Shown here piece after piece: positions 17,499-23,922 of a DNA stretch of 40,060 nt. The stretch lies in contig CAIYVX010000006.1 of the NCBI GenBank assembly GCA_903929765.1, forward strand, positions 1 through 40,060, read 5' to 3'. Position 1 is the first letter of the stretch. The number at the start of each line of letters is the position of its first letter. The DNA comes from an uncultured Planctomycetia bacterium (GTDB taxonomy: Bacteria > Planctomycetota > Phycisphaerae > FEN-1346 > JAACEH01). A program made the translations under genes and the position numbers. The notes under the pieces are model-generated. The model saw only the letters and a list, made by a program, of their open reading frames with translations, ran no database searches and was not told the origin of the DNA.

Positions 17499-17608
17499 CA
17501 AAACCCATTGGGTTCCTGCCCATGTGGCACAGCCGCCCTCGGCTGTGCGGTTTTTCCCGGACTTTCCCAGCCGGGGGCGGCTGGGCCACATGTTTTGTTA
17601 GAGTTCCT
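17488..17608. repeat. 121-bp palindromic element overlapping a gene end
   Basis: Outer arms AGGAACTCTAACAAAAC (17488-17504) and its exact reverse complement (17592-17608) enclose REP-like hairpins with the GTGGCACAGCCGCCCTCGGC type of sequence. The left arm contains the last codons and stop of the preceding gene. It may also act as a terminator. Downstream, 17610-17792 shows nothing recognisable. Confidence 0.8.
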
Positions 17609-17792
17609 AAGTAGCACGAATGGGAGCGAACCTGGCCAAGCGGGCTTTTCTCTGCGCTATGAACGGGTGATCTACCGGCGTTCAGTTGCTGTCTGGTTGG
17701 CCGCGCCGCTGGAGAACCGCCTCTCCACCCAACACACAGAGCCGCACCCCTCGGGCGGCCCCGTCATCGTCACTGCGGTAAAACCTGAGCGG

Positions 17793-17972
17793 TCACCGGG
17801 AGGCAACTTCTCCCCGGATTCCGTTGGAACAGTACATCGGAACCTCGTAAATCTCGGCGTTGTGACGCCGGCATTTGCGGCAGATCCGGTGCGCCGCATC
17901 GGTCCAGATGGTGGCCCCGCATCTCAGGCAGTCCAAATGCTTCTTTTCATGTGGCACTTGTCTCAGTCGCAT
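17793..17972 (-). CDS. small zinc-ribbon protein
   Basis: A 59-aa protein starting at ATG 17972 (AGGAG nine bases upstream). One four-cysteine zinc knuckle is visible: CLRCGATIWTDAAHRICRKC. A basic N-terminus (MRLRQVPHEKKH) precedes it. The same CLRC-x-HxIC-x2-C layout occurs in the small protein at 28848. It is the last gene of the long - strand run of small genes. It could bind nucleic acid or protein; no function is known. Confidence 0.6.
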   Translation of the reverse strand: MRLRQVPHEKKHLDCLRCGATIWTDAAHRICRKCRRHNAEIYEVPMYCSNGIRGEVASR

Positions 17973-18079
17973 TTTTTGTTTCTCCTGTTGTCCTGTGCCG
18001 CCTGGAATAAACGGCCGCACTGTTGGTTTACCGGGGTTTGCCGTGATCGCCCGTTGAAAGCGATACTGATTTCTCCCGG

Positions 18080-18217
18080 TTACTTCCCCTGCATTTTATC
18101 GCCGACCTGTTCGACATCCTGGCCGGCGCCGTGCCAGGTGTTGCAGCCGCTGACGAAAGAGGCGGCCACTAAGAGCAGCAGCAAAGCCCCCACCACAAAG
18201 GCCGTTCCTGACTTCAT
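18080..18217 (-). CDS. entericidin-like small lipoprotein
   Basis: A 45-aa lipoprotein precursor starting MKSGTAFVVGALLLLLVAAS, with lipobox VSGC and mature sequence CNTWHGAGQDVEQVGDKMQGK. The CNTxxGxGxDxxxxG pattern is characteristic of the entericidin A/B family (EcnA/EcnB), small stress-induced envelope lipoproteins linked to stationary phase. The ATG at 18217 has GGGAGG eight bases upstream. Its neighbours are other tiny stress-type genes. Confidence 0.82.
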   Translation of the reverse strand: MKSGTAFVVGALLLLLVAASFVSGCNTWHGAGQDVEQVGDKMQGK

Positions 18218-18325
18218 AACGCAGCCTCCCTTTCTATGGCCTCCCTCAAGCGACCGACCGCGGGGGCCGGCGTCCGCGGCAGGCGTCACGCCCGGCCCTC
18301 GCGATCTCTCCGGAGCGAAGCCGCC

Positions 18326-18472
18326 CTACGTCAGCCGCCGGCCTTGAACCAGACGGATGACGATGACGACCAGGGCCACCACCAGCACTAGGTGAATCAG
18401 CCCGCCCATCGGGTAGGTAAACATCCCGAGCAACCACAACAGCATCAGCACTAAGGCTATAGTCCACAACAT
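18326..18472 (-). CDS. Lmo0937/DUF5670-family small membrane protein
   Basis: A 48-aa protein of two TM segments: MLWTIALVLMLLWLLGMFTY and GGLIHLVLVVALVVIVIRLV, ending QGRRLT. This matches the Lmo0937 (DUF5670) family pattern MLWTI..LLxLWLLG...GGxIHxLLVIAxxxxLxRLxxGRR. The function is unknown, but the family is common in stress-related gene clusters. Its 5' end overlaps the preceding lipoprotein gene by 16 bp. Confidence 0.85.
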   Translation of the reverse strand: MLWTIALVLMLLWLLGMFTYPMGGLIHLVLVVALVVIVIRLVQGRRLT

Positions 18473-18873
18473 GGCAACCTTCCTTTTCCGGTGTCTCCCG
18501 GCCCGCCGCCGGTTCCCGGCGTGCCTTTCACCGCGACCTTCTGGTCGCCCAGCGGGGCGTCCTTGTCCGCCTTGAGGGTCAATTGCACGTCGCCCTTGTC
18601 GCCAAGATTCACCGTCGTGCTGCTCGGATCAACATCCAGGCCCTTGGGCGCCGTGACCACCAGTTTGACCGACTGCTTGAACTCTGCGCCGCGGTCCACA
18701 CTGATGCGCACGATTTGGGTCTCGCCCTGCTTGATGGTCGTGGACATGGCCGGCACGGAGACCTTGAACGTGTCGCTCCCGGACCGTCCGCCTTCGGGGC
18801 TCTTCTTGCAACCCACCAGGGCCACTGCGGCCGTCAACGCTACCACTGCTGCGATCACCAGTAACTTCTTCAT
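18457..18873 (-). CDS. lipoprotein with Ig-like beta-sandwich domain
   Basis: A 138-aa precursor with signal peptide, lipobox LVGC and mature start CKKSPEGG. The single domain (FKVSVPAMSTTIKQGETQIV, then FKQSVKLVVTAPKGLDVDPS, then DVQLTLKADKDAPLGDQKVA) reads like a bacterial Ig-like/NPCBM-associated fold. It is clearly paralogous to the next lipoprotein (18959-19360): KQGETQIVRISVDR matches KQGDRQTVTVSLKR, and APLGDQKV matches AALGEYMV. The C-terminal tail GKGRLPCCGL runs into the next gene. The ligand is unknown. Confidence 0.8.
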   Translation of the reverse strand: MKKLLVIAAVVALTAAVALVGCKKSPEGGRSGSDTFKVSVPAMSTTIKQGETQIVRISVDRGAEFKQSVKLVVTAPKGLDVDPSSTTVNLGDKGDVQLTLKADKDAPLGDQKVAVKGTPGTGGGPGDTGKGRLPCCGL

Positions 18874-18958
18874 TCGACGTTCCTCTCAAAAGGGTTTCTT
18901 GCTGCTCTGTGCCATAACCGCTGGCCACGTTACTGCTTCTGTTCTTACCAAATGTCAA

Positions 18959-19360
18959 CTACGGCGCGATCACCTTCACGGCGTAGTCCTGGGCCGTTTG
19001 CGACCCCTTCTCCGGCGTCGCAGTGACATGGACCATGTACTCGCCCAGGGCGGCGTCACGTGGCGCCTTGATCTGGAACGACACGTCCGGCGACTCGTTG
19101 GCCTTGACCAGTTTCGTGATCGGCTCCACCTTGATGCCGCTGGTGGCCGTGGCCCGCAGCGTCACGTCCTGCTTGAAGAACTTGTCTCGCTTCAGTGAAA
19201 CCGTCACCGTCTGGCGGTCGCCCTGTTTGACCTCCGTGGTGAAGGCCGGCCCGGAAATCTGGAAGCCCTCGTCCGAGGACATGCCCCCGCCCTTGGGACT
19301 GTTGCAGCCAAACAGCCCGGCCACCGCCAAAGCCATCACCATCATCCATGCCGTCTTCAT
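18959..19360 (-). CDS. lipoprotein with Ig-like domain (paralogue of 18457-18873)
   Basis: A 133-aa precursor with lipobox LFGC and mature start CNSPKGGG. It carries the same beta-sandwich as its neighbour (FQISGPAFTTEVKQGDRQTV, FFKQDVTLRATATSGIKVEP, APRDAALGEYMVHVTATPEK). The pair probably arose by tandem duplication and has diverged strongly. A ribosome site GAAAGGAAG precedes the ATG. No catalytic motif is present, so a binding or structural envelope role is likely. Confidence 0.8.
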   Translation of the reverse strand: MKTAWMMVMALAVAGLFGCNSPKGGGMSSDEGFQISGPAFTTEVKQGDRQTVTVSLKRDKFFKQDVTLRATATSGIKVEPITKLVKANESPDVSFQIKAPRDAALGEYMVHVTATPEKGSQTAQDYAVKVIAP

Positions 19361-19445
19361 ACTTGCTTCCTTTCAAAAAAGTGAGCCTCGTTCAGCAACC
19401 GCCGGCCGAAAACTTGCGGCGGCGGACGTAAAGCCACGATCTTCC

Positions 19446-19661
19446 CTACGACCCCTTCCGCGAATCAGCCACGACCAAGGCCACGCCGGCGGCCAGGGCC
19501 AACCCGCCCGCGATGGCCGGTATCGGCAGCGTCTTCTCGACTGGCTGGGTAACCTTGAGGTCGCCGATTTGTAACTTCGTCTCGCGGGTCGTGTACGTAA
19601 CGCCTTGGAAGATCAGCCCCGCCAGACCCAGAACAATCAGTACTATTCCTAGCATTTTCAT
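19446..19661 (-). CDS. small two-TM membrane protein (DUF3185-like)
   Basis: A 71-aa protein starting at ATG 19661 (AAAGGAG upstream). TM1 is MLGIVLIVLGLAGLIFQGV and TM2 is PAIAGGLALAAGVALVVAD. Between them is YTTRETKLQIGDLKVTQPVE, a pattern shared by many small bacterial membrane proteins annotated as DUF3185 or unnamed. Its start codon overlaps the stop of the CsrA-like gene (ATGA), so the two are translationally coupled. The function is unknown. Confidence 0.72.
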   Translation of the reverse strand: MKMLGIVLIVLGLAGLIFQGVTYTTRETKLQIGDLKVTQPVEKTLPIPAIAGGLALAAGVALVVADSRKGS

Positions 19662-19888
19662 TGTGTACTCCTTTCCAAACTCGTCAGGGCTTCGCCATGG
19701 CGCCGGGCGGCTCGGCCGTGGCCGCAGGTTTGCGGACAGACCCGCCAGCCCTGAGCCCGGCTGCTCTCGTAGCCCAGCTTGACGCTCTGACCTTTGATCC
19801 CCAGCACCGTGACCTTTAGCCGGCACTCACTGCCGCTCTGACATCGGACGGTCACGGATTCCTGCACTTTCTTCGATACGGACAACAT
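19658..19888 (-). CDS. divergent CsrA-like protein
   Basis: A 76-aa protein starting at ATG 19888 with GGAGG seven bases upstream. Residues 1-45 follow the CsrA/RsmA pattern: MLSVSKKVQESVTV aligns with MLVLSRKxGESIxI, and LKVTVLGIKGQSVKLGYES aligns with IxVTVLxVxGxxVRLGIxA. Changes at RNA-contact positions (RK to KK, VRLGI to VKLGY) and a three-residue insertion with Cys make it a remote member. The C-terminal 30 residues are new and contain CPQTC. CsrA proteins bind GGA motifs in mRNA leaders. Whether this one does is open. Its presence beside structured leaders is suggestive. Confidence 0.55.
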   Translation of the reverse strand: MLSVSKKVQESVTVRCQSGSECRLKVTVLGIKGQSVKLGYESSRAQGWRVCPQTCGHGRAARRHGEALTSLERSTQ

Positions 19889-19988
19889 AAAGTACCTCCG
19901 TTCGTAGGCTGACGGACTGCTCCACAAACCTTTTCGCGCTCTTCCGGCTCTCCCGGTCCTCCCCCGAAGACCGCAAAGAGCCTGGAAG

Positions 19989-20153
19989 TCAGAAGCCGTA
20001 GGGCAGATAGCCCACCAGCAGCAGGATCAGCAGGACCAGCAACACCAGGCCCAGACCGCCACTGGGGTAGTAGCCCCAATTGCGGCTGTGCGACCAGCGC
20101 GGCAGCGCCCCGAACAGCAGCAGCACGACGATAATCAGTAGCAACAATCCCAT
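19989..20153 (-). CDS. DUF3309-family small membrane protein
   Basis: A 54-aa protein. TM1 is LLLLIIVVLLLFGALPRW, the loop is SHSRNWGYYPSGG, and TM2 is LGLVLLVLLILLLVGYLP. The ALPxWxxSRxWGYxPSGGLG motif is diagnostic for DUF3309. AAAGGAG lies eight bases before the ATG at 20153. The function is unknown; members are typically found with other small stress-related membrane proteins. Confidence 0.88.
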   Translation of the reverse strand: MGLLLLIIVVLLLFGALPRWSHSRNWGYYPSGGLGLVLLVLLILLLVGYLPYGF

Positions 20154-20237
20154 GACAAACTCCTTTCGACGTTATTCAAACCACTTCGTTCCGCAACTTC
20201 TCCTACTCACCGTATCTGCTTCACGGCCCGGCCTTCT

Positions 20238-20690
20238 TCAGCCCGTGGCCAAGCCGGCATAGACTTCCCGCGCTTTCTCCAGCAACTGTTCCTCGCTCAG
20301 ATGCGACTCATCAATCGTGATCGTCCCGACGATGCGCTTCACCAGATCCGCGTGGTGTTGCTTCAATTCGGCCACCAGTTGCATCATGGCGCTGCTGGTC
20401 CCCGTGCCGCTGCCGAAGAGCAGAATCTTCTCGGCCTCCCGTAACGTCTTGGCCACCGCCTCGTAGAAACTCTTCCGCTCCGGCTTCCGCTGGCCATTGG
20501 AATCGTCCTGGACGTAGTGCAGATGTCGCCCGAAGCCGCCCGGGTTGTATGGCATGATCCGCTGCGGCACGGAGCCTTGCAATTCGGCCCGGTAGACACG
20601 GGCTTCGCGGTGGTCAATGACGACCAGCAGATTCAACCCGCCGGCCACCGGCTTCAAAGTGGCCACTTCATTATGATGGTGCGAACCCAC
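20238..20690 (-). CDS. eRF1-like (baeRF-type) domain protein
   Basis: About 150 aa, starting at GTG 20690 with AGGAGG six to seven bases upstream (the frame is open to 20705 but that would include the ribosome site). The sequence NLLVVIDHREARVYRAELQG, then EAEKILLFGSGTGTSSAMMQ, then TITIDESHLSEEQLLEKARE resembles the C-terminal domain of bacterial/archaeal eRF1-like proteins and host-attachment-type families. Those proteins lack peptide-release motifs and have unclear roles, possibly ribosome-associated under stress. The assignment is by pattern only. Confidence 0.6.
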   Translation of the reverse strand: MGSHHHNEVATLKPVAGGLNLLVVIDHREARVYRAELQGSVPQRIMPYNPGGFGRHLHYVQDDSNGQRKPERKSFYEAVAKTLREAEKILLFGSGTGTSSAMMQLVAELKQHHADLVKRIVGTITIDESHLSEEQLLEKAREVYAGLATG

Positions 20691-20735
20691 GGTACACCTC
20701 CTCACGCTTTTCGATCACTCGTAACCCGACGGCTC

Positions 20736-20966
20736 TTAACGATGGACTTCCACGTGCACGCCTTCGTGTTGGTCGTTGTCCCGGTGTTCATTGTGGCGTT
20801 CCTCTATGATGACGGGGCGCTCCTCGCGATAGACGGGACGCTGCTCGATGATGACGGGGCGCTCTTGGTCACGTCGCTCGTACACCGTGCATCCGCCCAG
20901 CGACGTCGCCAGGCCCAGGGCCAACAGGCTTCCCAGAACCACTTTTCCTGACTGTTTCGGTTTCAT
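20736..20966 (-). CDS. small repeat lipoprotein
   Basis: A 76-aa precursor with lipobox SLGGC (mature CTVYERRD). The mature part is a short charged tail with a duplicated unit, ERPVIIEQRPVYRE and ERPVIIEERHNE, ending in His/Glu-rich sequence (HRDNDQHEGVHVEVHR) that could bind metal. AGGAG lies before the ATG. It lies 23 bases after the DUF2294 gene in the same transcription direction. Confidence 0.75.
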   Translation of the reverse strand: MKPKQSGKVVLGSLLALGLATSLGGCTVYERRDQERPVIIEQRPVYREERPVIIEERHNEHRDNDQHEGVHVEVHR

Positions 20967-20989
20967 TGCTCTTCTCCTAAAGATACCGG

Positions 20990-21442
20990 TTACTTAATAG
21001 TCGCCGCCTCATCTTGTTTTTCCTTCGCCGCCACGGCCGGACCAGGGCCATGCCAATCTTCCTGGGAGATGTTTTGCGCCAGCAGGAACACCTGCACCAT
21101 CGTCCCGTTCGTGAAAGCATGCACCACCGTTCCCGTCGTCGGCTCGACTTCTGCGGTGGACTCGCGGACCTCCACCCCGGTGATTCTCGAAATTTCCTTT
21201 CGCAGCGCCTCCGAAGACGTGGCGAAAAGCTGGCGGTGGAACTCCTGAATCTGGGCCGCCCCGGCGGGGCTTTGGGCCAGGGCCTTCTCGGCCGGCGTCA
21301 AGGCCTCGTGCATCGTGACCACCAGCGTATCCCCGCTCAGAACCACCGTCACCACGTTCGACACGCGGCCCGTCAGGTTCATCTGGAACTCGTTGGCCGC
21401 TTTGGCGATTTGCTGGGCCATCGTGGGTTGGAGTTTATCCAT
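20990..21442 (-). CDS. DUF2294-family protein
   Basis: A 150-aa protein starting at ATG 21442 (MDKLQPTMAQQIAKAANEFQ). The DUF2294 pattern is visible: an N-terminal helix, GDTLVVTMHEALTPAEKALA, and FHRQLFATSSEALRKEISRI followed by TGVEVRESTAEVEPTTGTVV. It is a distant paralogue of the two DUF2294 genes at 25243 and 28361 and carries a longer C-terminal tail. It is the first gene behind leader copy 1, whose terminator-like hairpin ends about 31 bases before this start, so expression likely depends on read-through. The molecular role is unknown. Confidence 0.82.
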   Translation of the reverse strand: MDKLQPTMAQQIAKAANEFQMNLTGRVSNVVTVVLSGDTLVVTMHEALTPAEKALAQSPAGAAQIQEFHRQLFATSSEALRKEISRITGVEVRESTAEVEPTTGTVVHAFTNGTMVQVFLLAQNISQEDWHGPGPAVAAKEKQDEAATIK

Positions 21443-21473
21443 CAGCCTGTCCTCGACTGGTGCTCGCCTGGAA

Positions 21474-21637
21474 TAAAAAAAGCCGACGCGGCCGAACACT
21501 TCTTCGTGTTCAACCACGTCGGCTTACTCGTCAACGGGCCTCCCGCTGCTCCGGGCTGCCCCTTATCTAGTCATCCGACACCGCACGTCACTTTTTACTC
21601 GGAGCCTGCTCACTCGACCTGCCGGCTCCCTCTCACT
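21474..21637 (-). ncRNA. conserved structured leader, copy 1 (upstream of DUF2294 and small-gene run)
   Basis: Predicted 5' untranslated RNA from the conserved promoter to a U-tract. It contains a hairpin GGAGCC/GGCTCC (21601-21629), the near-invariant core GTCGGATGACTAGATAAGG continuing to GGCAGCCCGG (21551-21579), a CCCG/CGGG stem-loop, and the long hairpin described separately. Essentially the same arrangement appears in two other leaders of this window. Its promoter and 5' part overlap the 3' end of the MauE/DUF1573 gene. The RNA class is not one I recognise. Confidence 0.7.
21475..21523 (-). terminator. terminator-like hairpin of leader copy 1
   Basis: Arms 21506-21523 and 21482-21499 (GCCGACGTGGTTGAACAC on the - strand pairing with GTGTTCGGCCGCGTCGGC, two or three G-U), then seven U. 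The 18-bp stem plus U-tract fits an intrinsic terminator lying before, not after, the gene. Confidence 0.7.
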
Positions 21638-23160
21638 TCTGTAAGTATCCGCCCAGAACCGTCTGATAGCAAGCTAATTCTAGATAAATATAAATTTCCT
21701 GATTCCCAGGCCGCCGGCGCCGCGTGGACCTCCGCCCGCAAGGTCAGCAGAATCGGCCCGGCGTCTTTCACCGCCACCAGCAGCCGGCCCTTGTACGGCC
21801 CCGCAGCCTGGGGCGCCCGATAGCCGATCAGCAGCCGCCCCGTGCCCCCGGGCGCAATGACCTGGGTTTCCGGCCGGGCATGCAGACAGGCGCACTCGCT
21901 CCGCACCCCGCTCACCCGCAGCGGCTCGGACCCGCGGTTATGCAACTCAAAATAGACCGCATGAACACTCCCGCCGGCCACCTTGCCGAAACTGTGGACA
22001 CCCAGGCTTCCGGTGATGCCGACCACCGGCACGTCCTTGCCTGGCTGGACACGTGAGAACCAGGAATCGTCGTCCTTCGCCGTCTCGCTGCAATACCAGT
22101 ACAGGCCGGCGCGACCGATCTCCGTCCCGCCCTGGCCGAGCTTCGGTTCGGTGGCGCTGATCGCGCGTCTGGCCTGCTCGATCGCCTCGAACCCGGCTTT
22201 CTGTTCGGCAAAAAGCACGCGGCCGTCACGCAGGGCCACCACCACCGGCGTGTCCACAAACCAGTCATGCGCCGCACTGAGCCGGCCGTTGTGCACACCG
22301 GGAATGGCCGCGACCGCCGGAACGCCCCCGTCCTTGACAAAGGGCGGCATCTCGATGGCTGCCAGCGGCGGATCGCCCGCTCCCGGCGGGTGCTGCCGCA
22401 CCTGGTCGCGCAGCTTCGCCAAGAGCACCTGGCAATGTTCGCAGTCGTGATGGTAGAGCACGGCGATCCAGCAACCCTGCATGACCGGCTGGTCGAGCGT
22501 CACATAGGAACTCAGCGGAAACGGCTGGCCGAGCCATTCGTTCGGATTGAGAACCACCAGGCGATCCTGTTGCCCGACGTCGGCATTTTCCAGCACCCCC
22601 GCCGGCGCGTCGTTGCGGACGCAGCCCACCGCGGAGAGGGTGCCGACCAGGGCGACGCACAGCCCGGCCGCGACCACCCGCTTCACCCGCCACTGCCCAC
22701 GGATCTCCGCGATCCAGTGCGGGTGCAGCACTAATAGCAGGGTCAGAATCGTCGCATCGAGGCAGAGCGTGATCCACGGGTTGACCTGGATCCGCCCGAA
22801 GCAGCCGCACGACTGGGCGCCGCTCAAGGCCCGGAAAAACGTCACCGCCAGGAACCCGCAGAACGTCCCCGTCACCGCCAGCCAGGCCGCCCGCTTGAAG
22901 ACATTGCTCAGCAGCCAGGCCGCCAGAACAAACTCCCATTCCACCACCACCAGGATCAGCCAGCGGTTCTGAAACACGTCGCCCGGGGCCAGCGTGTGCG
23001 AGGCCAGTTCCTGAGCTTTCAGAAAGGCCGAGGTCAACAGGATCGCCGAAATCGCCAGGGCCAGGCCGCGACGAAGCCACGGCATTCCCGCCCAGTGCTG
23101 GTAGAAATCCCAGAGCCCCCGCGACCCGCTTTCGGGAAGTTGCCTGCTGATTGGTTGCAT
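21610..23160 (-). CDS. three-domain fusion: MauE/DoxX-like membrane domain, thioredoxin-like domain, DUF1573
   Basis: A 516-aa protein. Residues ~28-165 form a MauE/DoxX-type bundle of about four to five TM helices with SCGCFGRIQVNPW, the conserved Cys-rich loop of MauE-like redox proteins. A second TM (~185) precedes an extracytoplasmic region with HHDCEHCQVLLAKLRDQV, a thioredoxin-like CxxC. The C-terminal ~100 residues (YFELHNRGSEPLRVSGVRSE then CACL and IAPGGTGRLLIGYRA) are a DUF1573 domain. The whole looks like an envelope redox protein. GGAGG precedes the ATG. The last ~20 codons overlap the promoter of leader copy 1, and the extreme C-terminus after the DUF1573 fold is probably not conserved. 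Confidence 0.82.
   Translation of the reverse strand: MQPISRQLPESGSRGLWDFYQHWAGMPWLRRGLALAISAILLTSAFLKAQELASHTLAPGDVFQNRWLILVVVEWEFVLAAWLLSNVFKRAAWLAVTGTFCGFLAVTFFRALSGAQSCGCFGRIQVNPWITLCLDATILTLLLVLHPHWIAEIRGQWRVKRVVAAGLCVALVGTLSAVGCVRNDAPAGVLENADVGQQDRLVVLNPNEWLGQPFPLSSYVTLDQPVMQGCWIAVLYHHDCEHCQVLLAKLRDQVRQHPPGAGDPPLAAIEMPPFVKDGGVPAVAAIPGVHNGRLSAAHDWFVDTPVVVALRDGRVLFAEQKAGFEAIEQARRAISATEPKLGQGGTEIGRAGLYWYCSETAKDDDSWFSRVQPGKDVPVVGITGSLGVHSFGKVAGGSVHAVYFELHNRGSEPLRVSGVRSECACLHARPETQVIAPGGTGRLLIGYRAPQAAGPYKGRLLVAVKDAGPILLTLRAEVHAAPAAWESGNLYLSRISLLSDGSGRILTEVRGSRQVE
21644..21672 (-). promoter_or_regulatory. conserved promoter of leader copy 1
   Basis: -35 TTGCTA (21667-21672), exactly 17 bp, -10 GATACT (21644-21649) on the - strand. 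Same spacing and flanks as in the other two leaders. Confidence 0.7.
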
Positions 23161-23193
23161 GGCCGGCCTCCTTCGGGTGCTGCAAAACAGTTG

Positions 23194-23577
23194 TTATTCC
23201 GTCCCATCCAGGCTGATCAGGACGAAACGCTCGGTGTCTCCGGCCATGTTGACGGTCTTTGAGGTCGAAAGCTCGCCCAGCTTCACCGTGACGACGTAGT
23301 TGCCGCCCGCCAACCCCAGGGCCTTGAAAACGCCGGTGCCATCCGTCAAACCCTGCCGATAGTGCGCCGGGTCCTGCCCGGCCCCCTGGATCGTCACCGT
23401 AGCCACTGGAACCGGCTGCCCGGCCCCGTTGGTCACCGAAACCATCATGCTCGACGGCGCCGTTGGCGGCGGCGGATCGCCCCAGACCACCCAGTTGCCG
23501 ACCAAGAAGGCCGCGACCGCCACCACGGCCAGGCCCAGGAAGTGAACCACCCATTTTTTCTTTCGCAGTTTTTTCAC
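23194..23577 (-). CDS. membrane-anchored protein with carboxypeptidase-regulatory-like domain
   Basis: A 127-aa protein starting at GTG 23577 (MKKLRKKKWVVHF), a strongly basic head followed by one TM (FLGLAVVAVAAFLVGNWVVW). The outer part is a single CarboxypepD_reg-like beta-sandwich: SMMVSVTNGAGQPVPVATVT, DGTGVFKALGLAGGNYVVTV, FVLISL. The frame is open further upstream into the leader hairpin, but that would translate the leader, and the GTG has a GAGGG ribosome site. It is the first gene behind leader copy 2, followed by the MauE fusion gene 33 bp later, so the two form an operon. Confidence 0.72.
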   Translation of the reverse strand: MKKLRKKKWVVHFLGLAVVAVAAFLVGNWVVWGDPPPPTAPSSMMVSVTNGAGQPVPVATVTIQGAGQDPAHYRQGLTDGTGVFKALGLAGGNYVVTVKLGELSTSKTVNMAGDTERFVLISLDGTE

Positions 23578-23608
23578 CGGCGTGCCCTCGACTGGTGCGG
23601 CCTGGATC

Positions 23609-23658
23609 AAAAAAAATACCGATGCAGCCGAACACCTCCAGGTGTTCCACCGCATCGG
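23609..23658 (-). terminator. terminator-like hairpin of leader copy 2
   Basis: Arms 23641-23658 and 23619-23636 (CCGATGCGGTGGAACACC with GGTGTTCGGCTGCATCGG on the - strand), then A and eight U after one base pair of spacer. Two positions differ from copies 1 and 3 in both arms at once, keeping the pairing. Confidence 0.7.
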
Positions 23659-23771
23659 CATACTCGGCAACGGGCCTCCCGGTGCCGCTGGGCTGCCCCT
23701 TATCTAGTCATCCGACAACTCACGTCACTTTTTCTCGCGGAGCCGGCTCAACCCCGAGCCTCCCTGCTCCT
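23609..23771 (-). ncRNA. conserved structured leader, copy 2 (upstream of the CarboxypepD_reg/MauE operon)
   Basis: About 163 nt from predicted start to U-tract, the same length as copies 1 and 3. The core GTCGGATGACTAGATAAGG to GGCAGCCC is at 23688-23716. The 5' hairpin is rebuilt as nested GGCTC/GAGCC and GGAG/CTCC stems. AAAAAGTGACGTGA precedes the core as in copy 1. It ends in the long hairpin and eight U, 32 bases before the GTG start. Confidence 0.7.
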
Positions 23772-23777
23772 GATGGT

Positions 23778-23806
23778 ATTATTCGCCCGGAACAGTTCAA
23801 TAGCAA
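23778..23806 (-). promoter_or_regulatory. conserved promoter of leader copy 2
   Basis: -35 TTGCTA (23801-23806), 17 bp, -10 AATAAT (23778-23783) on the - strand. The upstream AATTCTC is shared with copy 3. The -35 lies inside an imperfect inverted repeat (TTCAATA...TATTGAA) that could be an operator. Confidence 0.7.
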
Positions 23807-23855
23807 GAGAATTATTGAATTGTTAAAGTGAATTGTTCCCGACTCTTCCCCGTGG

Positions 23856-23899
23856 CACGGGCCTCTTGCCCGTGAGTCCCAGGGGCATCTTGCCCCTGG
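23856..23899. repeat. two tandem REP-like hairpins
   Basis: CACGGGCCTCTTGCCCGTG (23856-23874) and CCAGGGGCATCTTGCCCCTG plus G (23879-23899), each a near-perfect hairpin with a TCTT loop. They lie between the SDR gene end and the leader 2 promoter and may end SDR transcription. Confidence 0.7.
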
Positions 23900-23922
23900 T
23901 TTGGCCGTTTTTCTACGGGCGG

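Noticed and set aside
18246-18467. 73-codon - strand frame overlapping the DUF5670-like gene
   Set aside because: It is the wrong frame of a clear 48-aa membrane-protein gene and lacks any motif.
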